64,000 nucleotides of DNA. Origin: Sediminibacterium sp. UBA657. Lineage in GTDB: Bacteria > Bacteroidota > Bacteroidia > Chitinophagales > Chitinophagaceae. Position 1 is the stretch's first letter. Every line of letters starts with the position of its first letter. Where the stretch lies: the NCBI GenBank assembly GCA_002299885.1, contig DBOB01000031.1, positions 1 through 64,000 of the forward strand, in the 5' to 3' direction. A program made the translations under genes and the position numbers. The notes under the pieces are model-generated. The model was given only the letters and a program-made list of their open reading frames with translations. It was not told where the DNA came from and searched no databases. Positions 1 to 7,380 of this stretch are shown here, piece after piece.

Positions 1-137
1 TTGTTCTTACCACGTAGAACTGCTGCGATTTTTGAAGCGATACGTCCTACGGTTTGATTAGTACCATCAACAATGTACCAGCCATGTTTAACGGTAGCCG
101 CGTTGGCGTGCTTCGTGGTGAAATGTAGTTTACTCAT
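1..137 (-). CDS. rplM: 50S ribosomal protein L13, 5' part only
   Basis: The first 45 codons of L13 lie on the minus strand, and the rest of the gene runs off the left edge. Reading from the ATG at 137, the translation contains HGWYIVDGTNQTVGRIASKI followed by a LRGK segment. This is the L13 N-terminal signature (W-x-V-D-A-x-G-x-x-x-GRLAS). L13 is an early-assembly protein of the large ribosomal subunit. In bacteria it is normally followed by rpsI (S9), which would lie outside the window. The gene has a clear upstream promoter motif and a 60-nt leader with two hairpins (see 138-212), which suggests control at the 5' end. Confidence 0.93.
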   Translation of the reverse strand, partial: MSKLHFTTKHANAATVKHGWYIVDGTNQTVGRIASKIAAVLRGKN

Positions 138-212
138 AATTCTTTGTTTTAATGAGGCTGCGCTATCCCGTCAGCCATAAAATATCCCCTTTTATAAGGG
201 AGGGCAAAGTTA
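138..212 (-). promoter_or_regulatory. rplM promoter (-7 element) and structured leader
   Basis: On the minus strand, TAACTTTG at 205-212 matches the Bacteroidota -7 element TAnnTTTG. The transcript would start near 200 and run about 60 nt to the rplM ATG. The leader can form two hairpins. One is CCCTT/AAGGG with a 4-nt loop (187-200). The other is GGCTG/CAGCC with an 11-nt loop (156-176). Ribosomal protein genes often carry autoregulatory leaders, and this layout would fit one. That role is inferred; only the motif and the two perfect stems are visible. Confidence 0.5.
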
Positions 213-447
213 AGCAGGGATTTTGGCTTTTCATTGCTTTTTGAAGGATATTTTAAAGCACACCTTTATAAGTAATTGATTATCAATTATATTTTTGTAT
301 CATAAAATACATGATATTAAATATGTGCTGATTATCAATAGGTTATGAAATTCCGGAATTTTTAAAAAAGCGAGAAAATAGCCTCCAAGGGTCTATTTGG
401 CATCATAATAGCTGTGAATAGTCTTAATTTTGACCCTACTTATATAT
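213..447. other. Intergenic region with a palindrome and promoter motifs
   Basis: This AT-rich stretch separates the divergent rplM and amidohydrolase genes. It holds a perfect 17-base palindrome (273-289, arms TAATTGAT/ATCAATTA around a single T) that directly abuts a TATTTTTG -7-like box (290-297). A TATCAT/ATGATA inverted repeat follows at about 299-317, and a second GATTATCAAT half-copy sits at 330-339. A closer -7 box for the downstream gene is TAATTTTG at 425-432. No tRNA or small ORF was recognised. Confidence 0.4.
425..432 (+). promoter_or_regulatory. -7 element deciding the amidohydrolase start
   Basis: TAATTTTG matches TAnnTTTG and lies 15 nt before the ATG at 448. It overlaps the possible TTG start at 430, so a transcript begun here cannot use that codon. 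This supports the ATG at 448. Confidence 0.5.
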
Positions 448-1590
448 ATGTATCAAAAATTTCAAGCCACTCAAATTTTTACTGGAACCGAGCTTTTGGA
501 GGACCAACTGGTTTTAATCACCCAAAAAGATGGAACCATTGAAGCCATGGTGGGGATAGAAGATGCAGGAGATGACGTGCAAAATTTCGAAGGGATACTC
601 ACACCTGGTTTTATCAATGCGCATTGTCATTTGGAATTATCACATATGAAGGGGATGATTCCTGCACATACTGGCTTACAAGAATTTGTGAAACAGATTG
701 TGTCCTTGCGTCAAGTGGAACCAGATGCGATTCAAGAAGCGATTTTTTTGGCAGAAGCAGAAATGATGGCGAATGGTATTGTTGCGGTGGGAGATATTTC
801 CAACACATTAGATACATTATCACAAAAAGCAAAACACAACTTAGCATATTACAGTTTTGTAGAATTATATGATTTAGATCCAACAAGAGCAGCCGATAAG
901 ATTTTAGCAGGATTAGAAATTCAAAAACAATTTCAAGAAAACTGTGTTCGTGCATCCCTTGTACCACATGCACCTTATTCGGTAACAAATGAATTATGGC
1001 ATTTATTAAGTGCACATTTTGGTATCCATACAATCAGTATACACAATCAAGAAACGCCAGACGAAAATGATTTTTTTAAAACCAAGACCGGTAGTTTTTT
1101 AGGGATGTATGAAAGAACAAAAGTAAACCTAGATTTTTTTGAAGCAACTGGATTAAGTTCGTTGCAATCTATTTTACCTATTTTCAAAAAAGCACATCAT
1201 GGTATTTTAGTGCACAATAGTTTTACATCAGCCGAAGATATAAAAGCAGTGCATGCTGCAATGAGCAATGCTTTTTGGTGTTTATGTCCTAACGCAAATC
1301 AGTACATTGAACAAACCATGCCACCTGTTGAATTACTACGTTCCCAAAAAGCAAACATTGTGATTGGAACCGATAGCTATGCAAGTAACTGGAGCCTTAG
1401 TGTATTGGATGAATTAAAAACAATACAACAACACCATCCCGAGATTCAACTTTCAGAAATGCTTAGTTGGGCCACCATCAATGGCGCACGCGCATTACAG
1501 ATGGACAAGCATTTAGGGAGTTTTGAAAAAGGTAAAAAACCTGGTGTAGTGTTGATTAAAGATTTTAGTGCAACACTGCTTGTAAAATAG
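448..1590 (+). CDS. Amidohydrolase family protein (SsnA/chlorohydrolase-like deaminase)
   Basis: This is a metal-dependent hydrolase of the amidohydrolase superfamily (COG0402 type) of about 380 residues. The chain shows the N-terminal metal site NAHCHLE (His 59 and 61), then VPHAPYS and SIHNQE in the middle. LVHNSF and the late GTDSYASN follow, supplying further His/Asp ligands. Such enzymes deaminate or dechlorinate purine- or pterin-like rings. In Bacteroidota some relatives are aminodeoxyfutalosine deaminases of menaquinone synthesis, but nothing nearby supports that, so the substrate is open. I chose ATG 448 because an upstream TTG at 430 lies inside the likely promoter. The last 26 bp overlap the convergent recO gene. 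Confidence 0.88.
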   Translation: MYQKFQATQIFTGTELLEDQLVLITQKDGTIEAMVGIEDAGDDVQNFEGILTPGFINAHCHLELSHMKGMIPAHTGLQEFVKQIVSLRQVEPDAIQEAIFLAEAEMMANGIVAVGDISNTLDTLSQKAKHNLAYYSFVELYDLDPTRAADKILAGLEIQKQFQENCVRASLVPHAPYSVTNELWHLLSAHFGIHTISIHNQETPDENDFFKTKTGSFLGMYERTKVNLDFFEATGLSSLQSILPIFKKAHHGILVHNSFTSAEDIKAVHAAMSNAFWCLCPNANQYIEQTMPPVELLRSQKANIVIGTDSYASNWSLSVLDELKTIQQHHPEIQLSEMLSWATINGARALQMDKHLGSFEKGKKPGVVLIKDFSATLLVK

Positions 1591-2299
1591 GCAGTGACTT
1601 AATCTCAGTAAATTTTTTATAGTGCCAGCTTAAAGAGAGTTGAAATAATTCTAGAATTTTTTTTCTTTGAGATCCATTTAGGTGGATCGTTTCCAATTCA
1701 TTGTATAATTGTAGGCTTAAAAAAGTAGAGGCTGTTTGTGCTTCTAGTCCTTCTAAAAAGTAGGGATGGAGCGGCTTGTTTGCTACAAAATTACCTTCGT
1801 GCACGTCTAGTATAGGTGTCTCGTTTGAATAAATACCTTGTAATCCAAAACCCAATGTTTGACTTAAATGGATTAAAAAATAGATAGGAAGGTTGCTCAC
1901 TAAACTAGCGCCTCCTTTATCCAATTGCTTAAAGGTATCCTCAATTAAATAAAATAATTCCGGGTGTGGTTCTGGTTCTAATGTTTGTTGTAAGATCTCT
2001 ACAATATAAGTAGCCACTGCATTGCGTAATACATCCGAATAAACGTTTTGATATACATAGGACCAATTGACCTCCTTGATCATCTGCATACTCTTCATTG
2101 GATAATGATAGGCTTCCATTTGTAAAATGGCACCGGGTTGATAAAAAACGCCCTTGCTTGCACCTTTTTTACTGATGGTTCTAACACCTTTTACAATGTA
2201 TTGTTGCAATCCAAAAAGTTCTGTGTAGATAGATGCGATGACACTTGTATCGCCGTATTTGGTCACGCGTAAAACAATACCCTTAGTGTTGTGTAACAT
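1565..2299 (-). CDS. recO: DNA repair protein RecO
   Basis: RecO mediates loading of RecA onto SSB-coated single strands together with RecR (and RecF). The 244-residue protein has the typical N-terminal OB-fold start (HNTKGIVLRVTKYGDTSVIA, about residues 3-22). An all-helical C-terminal part follows, and total length is normal for the family. It starts 22 bp after the pheS stop on the same strand and is probably co-transcribed with it. Its 3' end overlaps the convergent amidohydrolase gene by 26 bp. The C-terminal zinc-binding cysteines seen in some RecO proteins are not evident. Confidence 0.93.
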   Translation of the reverse strand: MLHNTKGIVLRVTKYGDTSVIASIYTELFGLQQYIVKGVRTISKKGASKGVFYQPGAILQMEAYHYPMKSMQMIKEVNWSYVYQNVYSDVLRNAVATYIVEILQQTLEPEPHPELFYLIEDTFKQLDKGGASLVSNLPIYFLIHLSQTLGFGLQGIYSNETPILDVHEGNFVANKPLHPYFLEGLEAQTASTFLSLQLYNELETIHLNGSQRKKILELFQLSLSWHYKKFTEIKSLPILQAVLH

Positions 2300-2321
2300 A
2301 GATGATTAAATCACGGTGTCC

Positions 2322-3359
2322 CTATACACTTTTAAATTGTTGTAAGAACCTCACATCGTTTTGTGAATATAAACGTAAGTCGTTAACCTGGTATTTTAAT
2401 TGTGCAATTCTTTCTACACCCATGCCAAACGCAAAGCCAGTATACTTTTCAGGATCGATATCAAAATTCTCTAATACTTTTGGATGTACCATACCAGATC
2501 CTAAAATTTCTACCCAACCCGTGTGCTTGCAAATATTACATCCCTTGCCTGCACAAATTTGACAACTGATATCCATCTCGGCACTTGGTTCTGTGAATGG
2601 AAAATAACTTGGGCGAAAACGTACTTTCACTTCTTTGCCAAACATTTCTTGTACGAAAAAATAAAGTGTTTGTTTTAAATCTGCGAAGCTTACATTTTCG
2701 TCGATATACAATCCTTCTACTTGATGGAAAAAGCAATGCGCTCTTGCAGAAATTGTTTCGTTTCTATACACACGTCCTGGACAGATCACACGAATAGGAG
2801 GCTTCTGTGATTCCATCACACGTGCTTGTGTACTTGATGTATGTGTTCTTAATAGCCATGCAGAATGGTCTGCGGTTTTTTCTTCTACATAAAAAGTGTC
2901 TTGCATATCACGCGCAGGATGATCTTCTGGCAAATTCATGGCGCCAAAATTGTGCCAATCATCTTCGATCTCTGGTCCTTCTGCAACGGCAAATCCTAAT
3001 CTTTTAAAAATAGAAACCATTTGATTGCGCACTAAATTTAGCGGATGTCTTGTGCCAACAGGTGTTGGATCACCTGGTAAACTAAAGTCCATACCTGTAT
3101 CAGTCTCTGCACTATCTCCTAGTCCTGCTTGTAATGCTTCAAATTTTTCTTCGGCTACAATTTTAAATGCATTCAAAATTTGCCCAAATTCCTTTTTTTG
3201 ATCGTTGGGTACATTCTTCATTTCCCCCATGATTTGTTTTACCAAACCCTTGGTTCCCAAGTATTTAATTCTAAACTCCTCTAAAGCGGCTACATTGGCT
3301 GCTTCTGCGGCAGTGATCTCCTTTTTAATGTCTTCTATTTGCTTTAATAGTTGCTCCAT
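2322..3359 (-). CDS. pheS: Phenylalanine--tRNA ligase alpha subunit
   Basis: This is the catalytic subunit of the (alpha-beta)2 phenylalanyl-tRNA synthetase, 345 residues, the usual length. An N-terminal coiled coil (about 1-90) is followed by the class II core: motif 1 near RHPLN, motif 2 near VICPGRVYRNETISARAHC, and motif 3 in the C-terminal GMGVERIAQLKY. A CxxC-x-CxxC cluster (QICAGKGCNICKH) is present. The beta subunit gene is not adjacent, as is common in this phylum. A TATCTTCG box (3364-3371) lies 4 nt before the ATG, so the mRNA may be leaderless. recO follows in the same operon. Confidence 0.97.
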   Translation of the reverse strand: MEQLLKQIEDIKKEITAAEAANVAALEEFRIKYLGTKGLVKQIMGEMKNVPNDQKKEFGQILNAFKIVAEEKFEALQAGLGDSAETDTGMDFSLPGDPTPVGTRHPLNLVRNQMVSIFKRLGFAVAEGPEIEDDWHNFGAMNLPEDHPARDMQDTFYVEEKTADHSAWLLRTHTSSTQARVMESQKPPIRVICPGRVYRNETISARAHCFFHQVEGLYIDENVSFADLKQTLYFFVQEMFGKEVKVRFRPSYFPFTEPSAEMDISCQICAGKGCNICKHTGWVEILGSGMVHPKVLENFDIDPEKYTGFAFGMGVERIAQLKYQVNDLRLYSQNDVRFLQQFKSV

Positions 3360-3396
3360 GCTACGAAGATAAGTAATAAATAAACCTAAAAAACCT

Positions 3397-3404
3397 TACA
3401 TTTG
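3397..3404 (+). promoter_or_regulatory. -7 promoter element for the DUF4290 gene
   Basis: TACATTTG is an exact TAnnTTTG match, 23 nt upstream of the ATG at 3428, in the 68-bp gap shared with the divergent pheS promoter. Confidence 0.5.
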
Positions 3405-3427
3405 TTACTCGTTGAAGTAATATATAC

Positions 3428-4090
3428 ATGGAGTACAATACAGCAAGAAGCATCATGGGGATGAGAGAGTATGGCCGTCACGTTCAAAGGATGGTGGATC
3501 ATCTATTAACCATTGAGGATAAAGATAAAAGACAAGAACAAGCTAAAGTCGTAATTGAGTTGATGGGATTCCTGAATCCACAACTTAAGAATATAGAGGA
3601 CTACAAGCATAAACTATGGGATCACTTATTCTTTATGAGTGGTTTTAAATTAGATGTAGAAAGTCCTTATCCAATCCCAACTAAAGAAACTTATAAGCAA
3701 AAGCCCGATCCTTTACCCTACCCTCAACGCAAAATCAAATATGCGCACCTTGGGAAGAATTTAGAATTGGTAATTGACAAGGCCATGGCCGAGCAAGATC
3801 CAGAGAAGAAAACTGGTTTTGCACACACCATTGCGCATTACATGAAACTTGCTTATAGCAACTGGCATAAAGAATTGGTTCAAGACGATGCAATTCGTAG
3901 CGAGTTAAATGCAATCACGGGTGGTGAATTAGAATTTAGCAACACACCTTATATCAAACACCGCAATCAAAATTTTGAACGCGAAGATTATCGTCCGGCT
4001 GGTGGGCGTTGGCAGAACAACCGCAACAGACCTAATGCAGGCGGCGGCGGAAGAAATAACAATAACCGCAATTTTAAAAAGAGATTCTAG
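3428..4090 (+). CDS. DUF4290 domain protein with Asn/Arg/Gly-rich tail
   Basis: This is a 220-residue Bacteroidota-specific protein of the DUF4290 family, recognised from its N-terminal MEYNTAR, EYGRHVQ and FLNPQLKNIEDYKHKLWDH segments. Its function is unknown. Residues 1-175 look helical and soluble, with no signal peptide or membrane span. The last 30 or so residues form a low-complexity tail rich in Asn, Arg and Gly (RPAGGRW, AGGGGRNNNNRN, FKKRF). That composition resembles RGG-type nucleic-acid-binding tails, which is my inference. The gene stands alone and shares the 4-base stop overlap CTAG with the convergent downstream gene. Confidence 0.88.
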   Translation: MEYNTARSIMGMREYGRHVQRMVDHLLTIEDKDKRQEQAKVVIELMGFLNPQLKNIEDYKHKLWDHLFFMSGFKLDVESPYPIPTKETYKQKPDPLPYPQRKIKYAHLGKNLELVIDKAMAEQDPEKKTGFAHTIAHYMKLAYSNWHKELVQDDAIRSELNAITGGELEFSNTPYIKHRNQNFEREDYRPAGGRWQNNRNRPNAGGGGRNNNNRNFKKRF

Positions 4091-4833
4091 TTTTTTAAAG
4101 AACTTAATAAAAAATCTGATAATTCTTTTATTTTATCAGTATTAATAAAGTCCACACCCCATTGCATAAATTGTTCCCATGCAGCTGGTTTATCTGGACT
4201 TGCCCATAGGCGAACTGGTTTGCCTAATTGGTGTACTTTATCTATAAACTGTTTCGCCTTATCAATAGATACGCTATCAAGGGGCCATATAAACTTATAG
4301 CCTATCACTTTATAGTAATCTTCACTGATTAATGCAATTCTAGCCAATTGCTTTGGTTCATATTGAATAGATAGCCTTCCGTCAAACCAAATAAAATCCG
4401 GATAAGTTTCAAATAATTTAGGTGCAGGCATATTCCCTGAAATAACGATTTTAATATTTTTATTAAGAGTAATACTTGGGTATTTATTGAGTAGAATCAC
4501 CAATTGATCCAGTGTTTGTTTTGCATCTGTTTTTATGTCAATTAACAGTTGCAATTTTCTATCGGGTTGATTATAAGCAACTAAGGGTTCTAGGTATAAA
4601 AATGCTAAGGTATTGGCAGTTTTTAAGTCCTTCGCATCATGACCAACTAAGATTTCATTATTGACTAAATGAATATCGGCTTCTATCGACCCAAAGCCTT
4701 CGTTATAGGCTAAATGAAAAACTTTTTGTTGTGCATAGTCATTATGAGAATGTGCGTTTTGGGCAGTATACACTTGCCCAATGACTTGATTTACAAGCAG
4801 ACAGAACAAAATGGTGGATATAAAATTTTTCAT
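4087..4833 (-). CDS. Exported GDPD/PI-PLC-like phosphodiesterase family protein
   Basis: This 248-residue protein has a cleavable signal peptide (first 19 residues, ending VIGQ). Its TIM-barrel sequence resembles glycerophosphodiester phosphodiesterases and PI-PLC-like enzymes. Visible motifs are AHSHNDY (the first catalytic His and the Asn/Asp pair), SIEADIH with metal-binding Glu and Asp, and LVGHD with the second His. It would cleave glycerophosphodiesters or a related phosphodiester in the periplasm; the exact substrate cannot be told. The C-terminal half (WASPDKPAAWEQFMQWGVDF) fits the barrel end, where these families place the INTD-type motif. It converges on the DUF4290 gene with a shared CTAG stop. 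Confidence 0.82.
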   Translation of the reverse strand: MKNFISTILFCLLVNQVIGQVYTAQNAHSHNDYAQQKVFHLAYNEGFGSIEADIHLVNNEILVGHDAKDLKTANTLAFLYLEPLVAYNQPDRKLQLLIDIKTDAKQTLDQLVILLNKYPSITLNKNIKIVISGNMPAPKLFETYPDFIWFDGRLSIQYEPKQLARIALISEDYYKVIGYKFIWPLDSVSIDKAKQFIDKVHQLGKPVRLWASPDKPAAWEQFMQWGVDFINTDKIKELSDFLLSSLKN

Positions 4834-4982
4834 GATTAAATGTACAAATTATAATAGGAATTGAATTTGAATGATGATAAAAAATAGTTGACAAAATCGT
4901 TTACAATAACTTAATACTAGAATGCTTTAAATAGTTTCACGCATTAAAATGAAAGTTCTAATTTGTAATCAAAATATATATT

Positions 4983-5246
4983 ATGCCAGTATTCAACGAT
5001 TTAAGCCTAGATAAGCAATACCTTATCAATGAATTTGATGGAGATCAAGTTTTATTAGTAGAGCCGATTATGAAAACGGAATCTTGTGTATTAATTTTAA
5101 TTCACGAAGACGTGGAAACGTTTCAGTGGAAAAAGTTAAGTGATGATATTTTTGATATCATCGAAGAATTATCTGAAGAGAAATCAGAAGAATTTGAAGC
5201 TTTGTTTGAAGAAGACGAAGATGATTTCGAAGATTTTGAAGACTAA
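4983..5246 (+). CDS. Small acidic protein of unknown function
   Basis: This 87-residue cytoplasmic protein starts MPVFNDLSLDKQYLI and ends in a run of Glu and Asp (EEDEDDFEDFED). I do not recognise a family. The first 60 residues look like a compact alpha/beta fold. The acidic tail suggests a partner-binding or nucleic-acid-mimic role, but nothing shows this. It is a single-gene unit with its own strong terminator just downstream, which argues that it is a real gene. A TAATTTG promoter-like box lies about 20 nt before the ATG. Confidence 0.75.
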   Translation: MPVFNDLSLDKQYLINEFDGDQVLLVEPIMKTESCVLILIHEDVETFQWKKLSDDIFDIIEELSEEKSEEFEALFEEDEDDFEDFED

Positions 5247-5282
5247 ATGAATCTGTAAGATTTAGTAAGTCTTTATTAAAAT

Positions 5283-5320
5283 AAAAAAATCCCATCCGTT
5301 TTTACAGATGGGATTTTTTT
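5283..5320. terminator. Bidirectional intrinsic terminator
   Basis: The perfect 8-bp stem ATCCCATC/GATGGGAT with a 10-nt loop is flanked by an A-run on the left and a T-run on the right. It can therefore end transcripts from both convergent genes (4983-5246 plus, 5343-5885 minus). Confidence 0.9.
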
Positions 5321-5342
5321 ATGGGAGATTTATATTTTAAAT

Positions 5343-5885
5343 CTATTTTTTTGCTGCTGCCATTTCTGCGTTAGAAAATTTTGAATCAACTACATCTGAT
5401 TGAAAAACAATCTTGTCGCCATCCCAACGAACCCAAACATTCACTGGCATTACATATTTTGTATTCGTATTTTTTCCTGTAGCTGTACACTGACCAAAAT
5501 AAGCAGACCATACTTCACCATTATTTATAACATAGGTAAAGGTACTGCCATCAGCAAAATTAATATCAGTAAATAAATTATGTAAATTTTTATGATAAGC
5601 AGCAAATCCTTCTGGACCTCTTGCAATCACTGCCGTGTCGCTCATTAGCTTTAATGTAAAATTAGGCGCATAATCAACAAGATAAGAACTGTCTTGTTTA
5701 GAGAAAAGTTTGATAATGCTCAATAATCTAGCAGACTTTGCATCTTTAGAAGTAAATGTACCAGCTAAAGAATCTTCTGCAGCTGTTGGTAAATTTTGTT
5801 GACTTGCATTAGTTGTTGAAGCAGGTTGATTACAAGCAGCGAATACTGTAATTGCTGCAAAAGATAAAATAAATAATTTTTTCAT
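5343..5885 (-). CDS. NTF2/SnoaL-like lipoprotein
   Basis: The 180-residue protein has an N-terminal lipoprotein signal (MKKLFILSFAAITVFAAC, Cys 18 after AA). It carries one nuclear-transport-factor-2/SnoaL-like domain over the C-terminal two thirds (pattern around FAAYHKNLHNLFTDINF and VWVRWDGDKIV). Such domains bind small ligands or act as isomerases or hydrolases, but no catalytic residues can be named here. It starts 29 bp after the stop of the gene at 5915-6697, so the two form a secreted/lipoprotein operon. That operon diverges from an HxlR regulator, which may control it. Confidence 0.75.
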   Translation of the reverse strand: MKKLFILSFAAITVFAACNQPASTTNASQQNLPTAAEDSLAGTFTSKDAKSARLLSIIKLFSKQDSSYLVDYAPNFTLKLMSDTAVIARGPEGFAAYHKNLHNLFTDINFADGSTFTYVINNGEVWSAYFGQCTATGKNTNTKYVMPVNVWVRWDGDKIVFQSDVVDSKFSNAEMAAAKK

Positions 5886-5914
5886 GATTATTGTTTTGAG
5901 TTTAAATAAAAATT

Positions 5915-6697
5915 TTATTTTTTAGGAGTTGTTGCTTTAAGTACCTTAAAAATTGGTGCATACGTGAATCCATTAGGCATATAGGTAGTCATTTTAGATT
6001 TTTCAATCACTTCAGAATAATCTGGTAAATCAATGCCAATTCTATATTTCATTAAATCTTCTAAAGATCCAAAAGCATCCCAAGACACTACAGTGCTTTG
6101 ACTAGTTTCCAATGTAGGGAAGGTCAATCTTCTTGCAACACCCCAAACCTTCATATTCATTTTGCTCATGTTTTTTTCAAAAAATGGCTTCCATAATGAT
6201 TTATTTTCTTGAATAAATCCAGATACGCTTGCTGGTCTACCAAAATTTAATTGATAATAAGCAGGATAGCCATTGTTGTCATAAGCTTCACCTTCAACAA
6301 CAAAAATATTTCTTTCGTCTTTTACGCCTTTATAAGTCGCGCCAAGTTTTTTACGTTGTTCAATCTCTGCTGGAGTAAGCACCTTATCGCTATTATTCCA
6401 CCAGTTTGTTTTTGCACTTAAAAGATCATCAATACTATTTGACCACTGAACCCATACATAATTATATTCACCTGAATCAAACCCTGAGTTAAATTTGTTT
6501 ACTTTAAACAAACCCCAATACAATATGTCACCTTTGTTTACAGCTTCTTGAGCAACTTTGGCATTAATTTCGGTTTCAGCTTTTTCAAATGCAGCTGTAT
6601 TGCCTTCAACTCGGACAGCGTGTAAAGAAAAGACCCTTTGAGCATTGGTAATTTGTACAGTACATAATACTGCAATAATTAGAATGACTTTTTTCAT
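5915..6697 (-). CDS. Exported protein of unknown function with two similar halves
   Basis: This 260-residue protein has a signal peptide (first 19 residues, ending TNAQ). I do not recognise a named family. The two halves look related. YVWVQWSNSIDDLLSAK (about residue 80) resembles STVVSWDAFGSLEDLMKYR (about 210), each followed by a Trp/Tyr-containing strand. This suggests a tandem of dimeric alpha/beta-barrel-like units, which is an inference from sequence pattern only. It is first in an operon with the NTF2-like lipoprotein and diverges from the HxlR regulator at 6854. The intergenic region contains two inverted repeats. Confidence 0.65.
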   Translation of the reverse strand: MKKVILIIAVLCTVQITNAQRVFSLHAVRVEGNTAAFEKAETEINAKVAQEAVNKGDILYWGLFKVNKFNSGFDSGEYNYVWVQWSNSIDDLLSAKTNWWNNSDKVLTPAEIEQRKKLGATYKGVKDERNIFVVEGEAYDNNGYPAYYQLNFGRPASVSGFIQENKSLWKPFFEKNMSKMNMKVWGVARRLTFPTLETSQSTVVSWDAFGSLEDLMKYRIGIDLPDYSEVIEKSKMTTYMPNGFTYAPIFKVLKATTPKK

Positions 6698-6722
6698 AGT
6701 TTTTATATTTAGAATAAATATA

Positions 6723-6739
6723 AGTATCGAAAGGATACT
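6723..6739. promoter_or_regulatory. Inverted repeat near the start of the exported-protein gene
   Basis: AGTATC and GATACT form 6-bp arms around a 5-nt spacer, 26 nt upstream of the minus-strand gene starting at 6697. It is a candidate operator; the binding protein is unknown, with HxlR the nearest candidate. Confidence 0.3.
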
Positions 6740-6815
6740 AATAAAATATATTTTTGATTTAATATATTGTTAATATTGCATATCATAAACTGGGACTATG
6801 CAGCGTAATAATTAG

Positions 6816-6843
6816 ATAGTTTGATGTTTAAACTATAATTTTG
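6816..6843 (+). promoter_or_regulatory. HxlR promoter with an adjoining palindrome
   Basis: TAATTTTG at 6836-6843 is an exact TAnnTTTG -7 element, 10 nt before the hxlR-type ATG. It is joined directly upstream by a 7-bp inverted repeat ATAGTTT/AAACTAT with a 7-nt spacer (6816-6836). An operator in this position would block the promoter, which fits autoregulation by the dimeric winged-helix product. Confidence 0.45.
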
Positions 6844-6853
6844 CAGTCACAAA

Positions 6854-7306
6854 ATGGAAAAAACCGCAATCAATACAACAGAATTTAGATCACTATGTCC
6901 AGTCGCAACAGGATTGGATATTTTAGGTGATAAATGGACCTTATTGATACTAAGAGATATGATTTGGGGCCATAAAAGCCTTTTCAGTGAATTTAAGGAG
7001 TCCCCAGAACATATGCCAAGCAAAATGCTTTCTAATCGTTTAAAGAAATTAGAAGAGCTAGGATTTATTACCAAAAAAGCTGGCCTTACCAATAAAAAGA
7101 ATGTCTATTATTTAATGGAAGAGAGGGGGATAGATGCATTTCCAATAATGATCGAAATGGCCATTTTTACTTCGAAGCACTTTTTTGATTATTTAGGAAC
7201 AACCTATACCAAAGAGTCTCGTGGTGTAATGATTAAAAATAAAAAGGAGTATATCGCTAACCTTGTGAAGCAGTATAAAAAATTTAAGAAAAGTATTGTC
7301 TTTTAA
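6854..7306 (+). CDS. HxlR-family winged-helix transcriptional regulator
   Basis: This 150-residue protein has the HxlR/DUF24 hallmarks: CPVATGLDILGDKWTLLILR at about residues 15-34 and PSKMLSNRLKKLEELGFI around 55-72. A wing follows (VYYLMEERGI). The Cys in LCPV is the residue that senses oxidants or electrophiles in some relatives. Its divergent neighbours are an exported protein and a lipoprotein, so these are the likely targets along with its own promoter, where a palindrome touches the -7 box. A strong terminator follows the gene. Confidence 0.93.
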   Translation: MEKTAINTTEFRSLCPVATGLDILGDKWTLLILRDMIWGHKSLFSEFKESPEHMPSKMLSNRLKKLEELGFITKKAGLTNKKNVYYLMEERGIDAFPIMIEMAIFTSKHFFDYLGTTYTKESRGVMIKNKKEYIANLVKQYKKFKKSIVF

Positions 7307-7331
7307 ACTGATTTACTAAACCAAGTATACT

Positions 7332-7362
7332 AAAAAGCCCCGATAATTATTGGGGCTTTTTT
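7332..7362. terminator. Bidirectional intrinsic terminator
   Basis: GCCCC/GGGGC (7337-7356), extended by an A-tract and T-tract that also pair, has a 10-nt loop. It lies between the convergent HxlR and S10 peptidase genes and has T-runs on either strand. Confidence 0.9.
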
Positions 7363-7380
7363 ATTTTCAAATCTAATTTT

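Noticed and set aside
273..289. FNR/CRP-type operator
   Set aside because: The arms TTGAT/ATCAA are separated by one base, not the four of an FNR box.
430..447. TTG start for the amidohydrolase, six codons upstream of ATG 448
   Set aside because: It lies inside an exact TAnnTTTG promoter element (425-432), and the family alignment does not need the extra residues.
614..1033. 139-codon open frame antisense to the amidohydrolase
   Set aside because: Its composition is unlike a real protein, it resembles no family, and it is wholly inside a conserved gene.
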